From ASV31 sp965229765 (GTDB lineage Bacteria > Pseudomonadota > Alphaproteobacteria > Rhodobacterales > Rhodobacteraceae), in assembly GCA_965229765.1 (NCBI GenBank), contig CBDDJT010000004.1, forward strand, positions 558,001 to 622,000: a DNA stretch of 64,000 nucleotides, written 5' to 3'. The notes under the pieces were generated by a model. It saw nothing but the letters and a program-made list of their open reading frames with translations. It did not search any database and was not told the DNA's origin. This document shows positions 7,528 through 14,331 of the stretch, piece by piece. Both the position numbers and the translations under genes were made by a program. The stretch's first letter is position 1, and each line of letters begins with the position of its first letter.

Positions 7528-8814
7528 ATGCTGCGCAAGGAAATCAACGATCTTCTGACCCAGACCGACACCGGAACGCCAATGGGCGAGATGTTCCGGC
7601 AATACTGGATGCCCGCCCTGCTTGCCAGTGAACTGCCAGAGGACGATTGCCCCCCGGTCCGCGTAAAGCTTCTGGGCGAACGGCTGATCGCCTTTCGCGA
7701 CACCAAGGGCCGCTATGGCCTGATCGACGAATTCTGCGCCCATCGCGGCGCCTCGCTATGGTTCGGCCGCAACGAGGAAGAGGGCCTGCGCTGCCCCTAT
7801 CATGGCTGGAAGTTCGACTATACCGGCCAGTGCGTAGAGGTGCCCTCGGAACCCGAGGAATCGGGCTTCTGCCAGAAGATAAAGCTAAAGGGCTACCCGC
7901 TGATAAAGGTGGGCGACGTGCTGTGGACGCACATGGGAGACAAGGAAAGCCGCCCGCCAGAACCGCAGTGGGAATTCGCCACCGTCCCGCCGGAACAGAC
8001 CTTCACCTCCAAGCGCTGGCAGGAATGCAACTGGCTTCAGGCGATGGAAGGCGGCATCGACAGCTCGCACGTGTCCTTCCTGCATTCCGGGTCGCTCAAG
8101 ACCGACCCGCTGTTTCGCGGTGCCGGCGGCAACAAGTACAACCAGAACGACAAGAAGCCGGTGTTCGAGGTCGTCGAATCAGAGGGCGGCCTGCACATCG
8201 GCGCGCGCCGGATGGCGGAAAACGATCATTACTACTGGCGCGTCACACCTTGGGTCATGCCGTCCTTCACCATGGTGCCGCCGCGCGGCGACCACCCGGT
8301 GCACGGGCATTTCTGGGTGCCCATCGACGATGAAAACTGCTGGGCATGGTCGTTCGACTATCACCCGACCCGCGCCCTGACCGAAGAGGAACGGCAGGCG
8401 ATGATCGACGGCTACGGCGTGCACAACAAGTACGTGCCCGGCACCTTCCGTCCGCTTCAGAACAAGGACAACGACTATCTGATGGACCGCGAGGCGCAGA
8501 AGCGCGGCGAAAGCTATTCCGGGATCTGGGGCATCGCCATGCAGGACGCCTCGCTTCAGGAATCGATGGGTCCCATCGTCGACCGGTCCAAGGAAAACCT
8601 TGTGTCCACCGACAACGGAATCATCATGGCCCGCCACCGCCTGCGCAAGGCCTGCGTGGCGCTGCGTGACAAGGGCGTCATGCCGCCCGGCCGCGACATC
8701 GCCCACCAGATGGTGCGGTCGGCGGCCCGGGTGCTGCCTCCCGATCAGCCGTTCAAGGATGCGATGAAAGAGGACCTGACCGTGCGGCCGGGCACCAAAC
8801 AGACGTCGGTCTGA
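7528..8814 (+). CDS. Rieske oxygenase, phthalate 4,5-dioxygenase-like oxygenase component
   Basis: Terminal oxygenase of about 428 residues. The Rieske [2Fe-2S] ligands are Cys70, His72, Cys89 and His92 (CAH then CPYHGW). The mononuclear iron site is marked by EGGIDSSHVSFLH (about 174-186), the signature of the phthalate dioxygenase alpha-only group. The N-terminus (TDTGTPMGEMFRQYWMPALL) is typical of that group. I chose the ATG at 7528 because GGGAGG precedes it by 10-15 bases; an ATG at 7507 lacks a site. No beta subunit is present, as expected. The reductase is at 2591-3586 on the divergent operon. It probably dihydroxylates an aromatic carboxylate; the substrate is not determined. Confidence 0.93.
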   Translation: MLRKEINDLLTQTDTGTPMGEMFRQYWMPALLASELPEDDCPPVRVKLLGERLIAFRDTKGRYGLIDEFCAHRGASLWFGRNEEEGLRCPYHGWKFDYTGQCVEVPSEPEESGFCQKIKLKGYPLIKVGDVLWTHMGDKESRPPEPQWEFATVPPEQTFTSKRWQECNWLQAMEGGIDSSHVSFLHSGSLKTDPLFRGAGGNKYNQNDKKPVFEVVESEGGLHIGARRMAENDHYYWRVTPWVMPSFTMVPPRGDHPVHGHFWVPIDDENCWAWSFDYHPTRALTEEERQAMIDGYGVHNKYVPGTFRPLQNKDNDYLMDREAQKRGESYSGIWGIAMQDASLQESMGPIVDRSKENLVSTDNGIIMARHRLRKACVALRDKGVMPPGRDIAHQMVRSAARVLPPDQPFKDAMKEDLTVRPGTKQTSV

Positions 8815-8818
8815 CGCG

Positions 8819-9403
8819 ATGCCGCACGATTCCGACGATATGTTCGAGGCCGACAACGCGACCCGGCAGGGTCGCGGGCCCGTCGATCATCCGACGATGC
8901 TCAGCAGTTGCGCCCGCGCCGCCTCGGCGGCAGAGGCCCGCTTTCGCGTGCCCTACGCCAATTCACGCGCGCGCAGTTCGCGCATCTTCGCGCTGGACCC
9001 CCGGGCGGCGGAGGCAATGTATCGCATCACCGAGGACCCTTGGTCCGGCGCGCATTTCCTTGCCGTGTCCGACACCGGCGGGCGTGACGCGGCCAGCGCA
9101 ACCCCCGCCGACCTCCGTCTGGGAACACCGGATGGATCGGTCGCCGATCTGGACGCGGAACTCACCGGCGCCGATGTCGTGGTCCTGATCGCGACAGAGG
9201 GCACCAACCAGGCCGCGGCAGAGGTCATCGCCCGCGAATGCCACCGCCGCAACATCATGTGCGCAGGTCTTGCGCTGGCGCTGGGCAAGGACGGCGCCTC
9301 GCTTGACGCCGTGGTGAACGCGATGCGCCGGTTCTCGCGCGTGCTCGTCGTCGCCCAGGACGAGGACTACATCCCCGCGATGCTGACGGCCCTGCGCGCA
9401 TGA
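8819..9403 (+). CDS. Unrecognised protein between the oxygenase and the Ni/Co permease
   Basis: This 194-residue protein is not recognised. It starts 4 bp after the Rieske gene and ends in an ATGA overlap with the permease, so it is firmly inside the operon. The start is weakly supported; no clear Shine-Dalgarno precedes 8819. The C-terminal two thirds look like a Rossmann-type or FtsZ-like alpha/beta segment: a strand and loop ADVVVLIATEGTN, then AAAEVIARECHRRNIMCAGL. There is no glycine-rich tubulin box. No transmembrane segment or His-rich stretch is visible. A soluble nucleotide- or metal-handling partner of the transport genes is only a guess. Confidence 0.7.
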   Translation: MPHDSDDMFEADNATRQGRGPVDHPTMLSSCARAASAAEARFRVPYANSRARSSRIFALDPRAAEAMYRITEDPWSGAHFLAVSDTGGRDAASATPADLRLGTPDGSVADLDAELTGADVVVLIATEGTNQAAAEVIARECHRRNIMCAGLALALGKDGASLDAVVNAMRRFSRVLVVAQDEDYIPAMLTALRA

Positions 9404-10098
9404 TCGTCGAGACGCTCAGCGGGCCGGGCGGCGCGCTGGCGCTGGGCTTCGTGATCGGCATGGCACACGCGCTAGAGGCCGACCACCTCGCCGCAATCGG
9501 GACCATGCTGCGTGGCAGGGACGGGCCGCGCCGGATGGCCCTGCGCGGCGCCGTCTGGGGGCTGGGCCACACGCTGTCGCTGTTCGTGATGGCCGTGGCC
9601 GTGCTGGCCCTCGGCTTCACGATCACGGGCCGGACAGAGGCGCTGATGGAACTCGGCGTCGGGATCATGATCGTCGGGCTGGGTGTGCGGGTGCTGGTGC
9701 GCCTGCGCCGCGACCGGTTGCATATCCACGTCCATGACCACGACGGGGCACGCCACCTTCACGCGCACAGCCACGCCGACACCGACGCGCACGACCATTC
9801 CCACCGGGCCACGCTGGGCATCGGGCTGATGCACGGTCTTGCCGGGTCCGCCGGTCTGCTTGTCCTGACGGTCGCCGCGACCGACAGCATGGCCGCCGCG
9901 CTGACCTACGTGCTGGCCTTCGGCTTGGGCTCCGTCGCCGGTATGGCGGCGCTGACGGCGGCACTCAGCCTGCCGCTCTCGCTTGTGGAACGTGGCGCAA
10001 CCTGGCTGCGCACCGCGACCATGGCGGCCATCGGCCTTGCGGCGATCGTCGTGGGAACGGGCCTCGCGATCGAAAGCTTCTGGGCAATGGAGGGTTGA
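9400..10098 (+). CDS. NicO/UreH-type nickel-cobalt permease
   Basis: A membrane protein of 232 residues with about six hydrophobic segments. The first helix carries the HX4DH metal motif of Ni/Co transporters (HALEADH, about residues 22-28). A cytoplasmic loop is very His-rich (HIHVHDHDG, then HLHAHSHADTDAHDHSH), and a GLMHGLAGSAGL motif follows, as in UreH/NicO-family proteins. It overlaps the preceding gene by 4 bp. Whether it imports or exports metal cannot be told from sequence; NicO family members include RcnA exporters. Co-expression with metal-dependent oxygenases suggests a metal supply or balancing role. Confidence 0.85.
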   Translation: MIVETLSGPGGALALGFVIGMAHALEADHLAAIGTMLRGRDGPRRMALRGAVWGLGHTLSLFVMAVAVLALGFTITGRTEALMELGVGIMIVGLGVRVLVRLRRDRLHIHVHDHDGARHLHAHSHADTDAHDHSHRATLGIGLMHGLAGSAGLLVLTVAATDSMAAALTYVLAFGLGSVAGMAALTAALSLPLSLVERGATWLRTATMAAIGLAAIVVGTGLAIESFWAMEG

Positions 10099-10102
10099 CG
10101 CC

Positions 10103-10528
10103 ATGTGCGGTGAAATCGACGAACAGGTCCTGATCGGACAAGAGGTGCTGGACCGCGCCCTCGCCCTTGCCAAGCGTATGCAGCTTGGCACGGCAACCGG
10201 CGATGGCGACGATCCTGTCGGCCTTGCCGATGCCGAAGGCCGCGCCGCCTACATGGACCGCGTCTTTCGCTCGGGCCTTGCGCGCGCCATCGACGACATC
10301 TCGCGCGCTGCCGAAGATGAAACCGTCGATGCCCTTGCCGCGCAGGCCATCGCACTGGCGCGGCTGGCGGGCTTCCTTGCCGGGCAATTGCCGCCAGAGG
10401 CCGACCTTTTCCGCGCCACGATCGAGGCGCTGACGACCGGCCACGCCGAACCGCGCGCCGCGTTCGAGGCGATGCAGGATCACCACCACCATCACCACCA
10501 CCACGATCATTCCCACGATCACCACTGA
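10103..10528 (+). CDS. Small His-tailed protein, probable metal chaperone or store
   Basis: A protein of 141 residues starting at the ATG at 10103, with GGAGGG at 10089-10094 as ribosome binding site. Residues 1-125 are mostly helical and acidic, with no recognised domain. The last 16 or so residues are almost all His with a few Asp and Ser (DHHHHHHHH then DHSHDHH). The gene lies 4 bp after the Ni/Co permease and 14 bp before the first half-permease. His tails of this type bind Ni, Co or Zn in HypB, SlyD and CooJ; a similar role is inferred. A frame running upstream into the permease gene is a shadow. Confidence 0.78.
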   Translation: MCGEIDEQVLIGQEVLDRALALAKRMQLGTATGDGDDPVGLADAEGRAAYMDRVFRSGLARAIDDISRAAEDETVDALAAQAIALARLAGFLAGQLPPEADLFRATIEALTTGHAEPRAAFEAMQDHHHHHHHHDHSHDHH

Positions 10529-10542
10529 CCGGGGGGCAGGCC

Positions 10543-11151
10543 GTGCAACGCCTTGACTTCCTTCGCGATCCCCGGTGGCGACGCACGGTCCTGACCAATG
10601 CCGTCGGCAAAAGCTTCTGGGGCTTTTTCGCCGCTGCCGCGGTCCTTGGCGCGGTCTGCTGGCTGGTCAAGGGCCCCGAAGTGGTCATGCTTGCCCTGAC
10701 AGAGGATCTGCGCCTCATCGCCGACCTGATGCCGCGCGTCCTCGTGGCGCTCTCGATCGCGGCGCTGATCTGGGTGCTGCTGCCGCGTGACAGGATGTCG
10801 GCGCTCGTCGGCCAGCAATCGGGCGTGCGCGGGCTGGCCATTGCGGCGGTTGCGGGAACCGTCACGCCCGGCGGGCCGTCCTCGGCCTATTCGCTGCTGG
10901 CGGTGCTGGCCGTGTCGGGGGCCGACCGGGGGGCGCTGGTGTCCTATATCGTTGCCTGGGCGACGCTGGGCCTGCAACGCATCCTGATCTGGGACGTGCC
11001 CTTCATGGGCTCGGAATTCGCGGTGATGCGCTTTCTCATCTGCCTGCCCCTGCCGGTTCTCGCCGGTCTGATCGCCCGGCGCCTGCCCCTGACGCTGCGC
11101 ATCAAGGACAGCGATGCCAGCGCCCCGCCGCCGAAGGACCGCACCGCATGA
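10543..11151 (+). CDS. Half-size permease (ArsP/DUF318-like), subunit 1
   Basis: A 202-residue membrane protein with about five hydrophobic segments. Its core (LMPRVLVALSIAALI, then TVTPGGPSSAYSLLAVLAVSGAD, then LQRILIW) is homologous to the next gene (LVPRMLCALVAAGF, then LMVPAGPVIAF, then AHRILIY). Each protein matches roughly half of a COG0701/ArsP-type permease, which normally carries both halves in one chain of about 300-350 residues. The two genes overlap by 4 bp, so a heterodimer is likely. The transported substrate is unknown; the family includes organoarsenical exporters, and the operon suggests metal or pathway intermediates. Confidence 0.75.
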   Translation: MQRLDFLRDPRWRRTVLTNAVGKSFWGFFAAAAVLGAVCWLVKGPEVVMLALTEDLRLIADLMPRVLVALSIAALIWVLLPRDRMSALVGQQSGVRGLAIAAVAGTVTPGGPSSAYSLLAVLAVSGADRGALVSYIVAWATLGLQRILIWDVPFMGSEFAVMRFLICLPLPVLAGLIARRLPLTLRIKDSDASAPPPKDRTA

Positions 11152-11666
11152 GCGTCGGGTTCCTTGTCCTTCTCGCCTTGCTTGCCGTGCTGGTCGTCAT
11201 CGCGCTTTGGCACCGGGCCGACTTTGGCCCGATCGCCAGACGCTTCATCGAACAGTTCGCCATGCTGGTGCCACGGATGCTTTGCGCGCTGGTCGCCGCG
11301 GGCTTCATCGCCCAGCTGATCCCGAAACAGGCAATCGCCAGCCTTCTGGGCGACGACGCGGGGCTTTGGGCGATTCCCGTCGCCGCCGCTGCGGGCCTGA
11401 TGGTGCCCGCGGGCCCGGTGATCGCCTTTGCCATCGCCGCCGTCTTCGCCAAGTCCGGCGCCTCGACCCACGCGCTTATCACCTTCGTGACATCGTGGAG
11501 CATCTTTGCCGCACATCGCATCCTGATTTACGAACTGCCACTTCTGGGCGCGTCCTTCCTGCGGCTGCGCGTGGCCTCGGCGTGGATGGTGCCCTTTCTG
11601 GCCGGTCTGGTCGCCTTCGGCGTCGGGCTGCTGTCGACCTACGGCGCGGCGGTGCCGCTTCAGTAG
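11148..11666 (+). CDS. Half-size permease (ArsP/DUF318-like), subunit 2
   Basis: A 172-residue membrane protein, last gene of the cupin-Rieske operon. It has about four or five hydrophobic segments and the same internal landmarks as subunit 1: a Pro-Arg/Pro-Lys pair around the first core helix, a P-x-GP turn (VPAGPVIAF) and RILIYELP. Coupled translation with subunit 1 (4-bp overlap) supports a two-subunit transporter. Alternative readings as two independent small transporters cannot be excluded. Confidence 0.75.
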   Translation: MSVGFLVLLALLAVLVVIALWHRADFGPIARRFIEQFAMLVPRMLCALVAAGFIAQLIPKQAIASLLGDDAGLWAIPVAAAAGLMVPAGPVIAFAIAAVFAKSGASTHALITFVTSWSIFAAHRILIYELPLLGASFLRLRVASAWMVPFLAGLVAFGVGLLSTYGAAVPLQ

Positions 11667-11922
11667 CGCACCACAGCGCCCGGCGGGCGCGGCGCCGTCC
11701 GTGGTTCCGTCCGGCTGGATCCGGGCCGAAGTCATCGATTGGGACATCGCGCCAAGGATGCCTTGCTCTGCCGCCGGCCGACCTGTCGGGATTGACCGCC
11801 TCGGATTTCACATCGACCGCGTCCGCCGGTGTCCCGGGTGCCTATGGCGGTCTGGCTGCGGACGTGCCGCAAAATTGCGACGGGGATACCGCCCGCGCCG
11901 CGGAAGGGGTGTGCGCCCGCGC
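11667..11922. other. Convergent intergenic gap without a recognised gene
   Basis: 256 bp between the 3' ends of the rightward permease operon and the leftward cupin pair. It holds a short GC-rich hairpin (GCGCCC, loop GGC, GGGCGC at 11676-11690) without a T-tract, which could help end transcription. No coding frame in it looks real. Confidence 0.5.
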
Positions 11923-12516
11923 TCAGTCCGCGGGCGGCACCCAGAATTCCTCGAACCCCTCGGCCGGTTCAAGCTGGTCGAACCAGTCCAGCCCGATCGC
12001 CTTCATCACCCGGCTGTTGCACACGATCACCCGTGCCTCGACGTCAGAGGTGTTCACCCGCTTGTGCGCCACATAGGGCGGGACATAGATGAAATCGCCC
12101 GGTCCCCATTCATAGGTCTTGGGCGTGGTGTCCCATGTCCATTCGAACTCGACCTTGCATTCGAACTGCACGTCGTAATGCAGATCGTGGCCGGTGCCCT
12201 CGATCACGAACGCGATCTCCTCGGACAGGTGCCGCGACGTGCCCGTGGCCTTTCCCGCCGCGATGAACTGCATGTAGATGTCGACGCAGCATTCCTTGGT
12301 GTTCATCCGCTCGTTGACGACGTGCTTTATCAAGCCGTCGGCGGACCGTTCCATCGGCATCTGGTCGGATTTCACGACGTTCAGCCGGTCGCGGTACTCG
12401 GCGCGGAACCGCTGCGACTGTTCCAGCGCCTCCTTGTAAAAGCTGACTTCGGGGGCGCCCTGCTTGGCGCGCTGACGCTCGATCGCGTCGGCAAAGGTCT
12501 GCGGATCCATGCCCAT
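11923..12516 (-). CDS. Single-domain cupin protein A
   Basis: About 197 residues from the ATG at 12516, chosen because GTGAGGACGG stands just before it; the longer frame begins at a GTG (12528) inside the previous stop region. The cupin core spans roughly residues 85-175, with RHLSEEIAFVIEGTGHDLHYD (given here as RHLSEEIAF and GTGHDLHYD), GPGDFIYVPPYVAHKR and a long charged insert between. It ends in a conserved-looking acidic segment. The gene directly follows the second cupin gene with the junction overlapping or 8 bp apart, so the two products may form one heteromeric two-cupin enzyme, the split equivalent of the bicupin at 6345-7472. Confidence 0.72.
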   Translation of the reverse strand: MGMDPQTFADAIERQRAKQGAPEVSFYKEALEQSQRFRAEYRDRLNVVKSDQMPMERSADGLIKHVVNERMNTKECCVDIYMQFIAAGKATGTSRHLSEEIAFVIEGTGHDLHYDVQFECKVEFEWTWDTTPKTYEWGPGDFIYVPPYVAHKRVNTSDVEARVIVCNSRVMKAIGLDWFDQLEPAEGFEEFWVPPAD

Positions 12517-12524
12517 GTCCGTCC

Positions 12525-13100
12525 TCACACGTTTTCCGGCGGCAGATAATCTTCGTGGCCCGGTACCGGATCCTCCGGCGGGTATTCGACCATCTTCTGA
12601 AAGATCATGTGCATGAACAGGAAAAGCGGCTTGGCCTTGAGAACAAGGATCAGCCCCTCGTCGTCGCTGTCGTTCAGATGCTGGTGCACGCAGGCGTTCT
12701 CGACGATCAGCGCGTCACCGGTTTCCCAGTCGATACGGCGGCCGTCGTGGATGTCATGCCCCTTGCCCTTCAGCACGAAGAACACGGCAGAGTTCATGTG
12801 CCCGTGGGTCTGGCCATAGCCCTTGGGCGAGAATACCTCGACATGGGCCTCGATCGACTGCGCAATGCGGTTGGCCTGCGGGTTGATGACCTTCTTGCCA
12901 TAGTGCTGCGGCCCGCCCTTCCACTTCATGTCAGAGGTCCGGTAGACGCGCGGCTGGCTGTAAAGCTCTTCCTTCAGCTGCCCGTAGGTGCCTTCCAGCG
13001 CACGGACAAAGGTGCGCTTCTTGGTCCAGCGCTCCCACACGACCTTTTCACGCTTCTCGCTGTTATGGCCCAGGCTGGCCTCGGCCGGATCGTCCGACAT
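12525..13100 (-). CDS. Single-domain cupin protein B
   Basis: This 191-residue protein has a cupin core with QTHGHMNSAVFFVLKGKG (about residues 97-114), then GDALIVENACVHQHLN, giving a His-x-His...His-x-His metal site. A GAGGGAGG ribosome binding site precedes the ATG at 13100. It heads a two-gene operon with cupin A, and operator O3 lies 66-91 bp upstream. It is likely a metal-dependent dioxygenase, isomerase or decarboxylase subunit of the same pathway; the sequence does not decide among these. Confidence 0.78.
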   Translation of the reverse strand: MSDDPAEASLGHNSEKREKVVWERWTKKRTFVRALEGTYGQLKEELYSQPRVYRTSDMKWKGGPQHYGKKVINPQANRIAQSIEAHVEVFSPKGYGQTHGHMNSAVFFVLKGKGHDIHDGRRIDWETGDALIVENACVHQHLNDSDDEGLILVLKAKPLFLFMHMIFQKMVEYPPEDPVPGHEDYLPPENV

Positions 13101-13165
13101 GGCTGTCCTCCCTCGTGGTGGCGAAAACGCTAGCGCGCCGCGCGCCGCCCGGTCAATGCCCGTGC

Positions 13166-13191
13166 GTTCCGCATGAAAGAACCCCGTTCGA
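13166..13191. promoter_or_regulatory. Predicted IclR operator O3 (cupin pair promoter)
   Basis: GTTCC (13166-13170), seven bases, AGAAC (13178-13182), CCC, GTTCG (13186-13190), A. It has the same geometry as the sites at 4440, 6234 and 14153, with one mismatch in the last half-site. It lies upstream of the leftward cupin genes and downstream of the dehydrogenase gene. Confidence 0.6.
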
Positions 13192-13201
13192 CAACCGGGC
13201 T

Positions 13202-14065
13202 TCAGCCCCTCGTCACCTCGGCGATGGGGCGGCCCCGGACAGGCAGGCCAAGATACTCGGCCGCGTCGCCATGCAGCAGCGCCCTGATGTCGTCGGGGCC
13301 CAGCCGCTTGACCAGCTGATCGACCAGACCGAACAACGGCAGGGAAAGCCCGGCCTGCTGGCTCAGGTCAAGCACCACGTCCATGTCCTTTTCATGCCAC
13401 GTCAGCCGGGTGGTGTCCCACCGCTCCAGCGTCGTGTTGCGCGCCGGGCATTTCAACAGCGTCTCGCGCATCGCCTGCGCGTCGATCCCGCAGGCCTTGG
13501 CCAGCGCAAGGGTTTCATAGTTCGCCACGCAGGCGGCCCAGTGCATCATGTTGTTGCACGCCTTGCCCAACTGGCCGGTCCCCACGGGCCCCAGATGCTC
13601 GACGCTGCGCGAATAGGCCATCAGCACGGGGCGCACGCGCTCTACCTGTTCGGCCTCGCCCCCGCACAAAGAGACCAGATCGCCGTCCTTCGCTCCCTGC
13701 AAGCCATAGCACACCGGCGCATCGACGAAGCCGACGCCCTGCGCGGCACATCGCGCGGCCAGATCGATCATCGTCTTCGGGTGGTTCGTGGCGGCGATCA
13801 CAAGGGTCAGCCCTTCGGCGGGTCCAGCCTCCAGCACCGCATCGACAACGGCTTGCGACTGCGCGTCGGTGCTGACCACGGCAATCAGCACGTCACATCC
13901 ACGCGCCAGCGCGCCCAGATCCGCTGCGGCGCGAACCTTGCCCTCGGTCGCCTGCGCCAGCGCCCGGGCATCCGGGTCCCACGCCAACACGTCGAACCCC
14001 GCATTGGCCACGTGTCCCGCCATCGCTGCGCCCATCGCGCCGACACCGGCGAATCCTGCCTTCAT
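13202..14065 (-). CDS. 3-Hydroxyisobutyrate dehydrogenase-type NAD(P)-dependent oxidoreductase
   Basis: This 287-residue beta-hydroxyacid dehydrogenase starts at MKAGFAGVGAMG (ATG at 14065, preceded by GGGGAGG); the longer frame is an upstream artefact. The N-terminal Rossmann motif is GFAGVGAMGAAMAGH. The substrate-binding segment is DAPVCYGLQGAKDGDL, and the catalytic lysine is in LGKACNNMMHW. The family oxidises short 3-hydroxy acids such as 3-hydroxyisobutyrate, tartronate semialdehyde and related products. Here it is expected to act on a side-chain or ring-cleavage product of the island's pathway. Its promoter faces that of the 14332 operon across operator O4. Confidence 0.86.
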   Translation of the reverse strand: MKAGFAGVGAMGAAMAGHVANAGFDVLAWDPDARALAQATEGKVRAAADLGALARGCDVLIAVVSTDAQSQAVVDAVLEAGPAEGLTLVIAATNHPKTMIDLAARCAAQGVGFVDAPVCYGLQGAKDGDLVSLCGGEAEQVERVRPVLMAYSRSVEHLGPVGTGQLGKACNNMMHWAACVANYETLALAKACGIDAQAMRETLLKCPARNTTLERWDTTRLTWHEKDMDVVLDLSQQAGLSLPLFGLVDQLVKRLGPDDIRALLHGDAAEYLGLPVRGRPIAEVTRG

Positions 14066-14152
14066 GGTCCTGTGCCTCCCCTCGTGGCGTGTCGCCTTCC
14101 TCGGGAATGAAGCTGGCGCGCGCGTGGTGATTTCAACACTGGCCGGACCGCG

Positions 14153-14178
14153 GTTCCGACATGCGGAACGCCGGTCCA
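14153..14178. promoter_or_regulatory. Predicted IclR operator O4 (divergent dehydrogenase / decarboxylase promoter)
   Basis: GTTCC (14153-14157), seven bases, GGAAC (14165-14169), GCC, GGTCC (14173-14177), A. An extra half-site GGACC at 14145-14149 makes the left part a second 5-3-5 palindrome, so this is the most symmetric of the four copies. It lies between the starts at 14065 (left) and 14332 (right), so one regulator could serve both operons. Confidence 0.66.
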
Positions 14179-14331
14179 CATTGGCTTTGCTCGCCCAGAG
14201 GCCTTGTCATAGGCTCGCCCAACAGCTTCGGCGCCGGATCGCGGTTGCGTCCTGCCATCCATTGGTCGCGCGCCCGCCGCCGGTGCAGGCCGTTCCCGCC
14301 AGAAGGCGTCTGCAAACCACCCGGAACCGAC

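Noticed and set aside
14161..14331. N-terminal extension of decarboxylase copy 2
   Set aside because: The extra 57 codons cover operator O4 and the promoter region and have no match in the paralogue, whose N-terminus aligns with MTKLPLTI.
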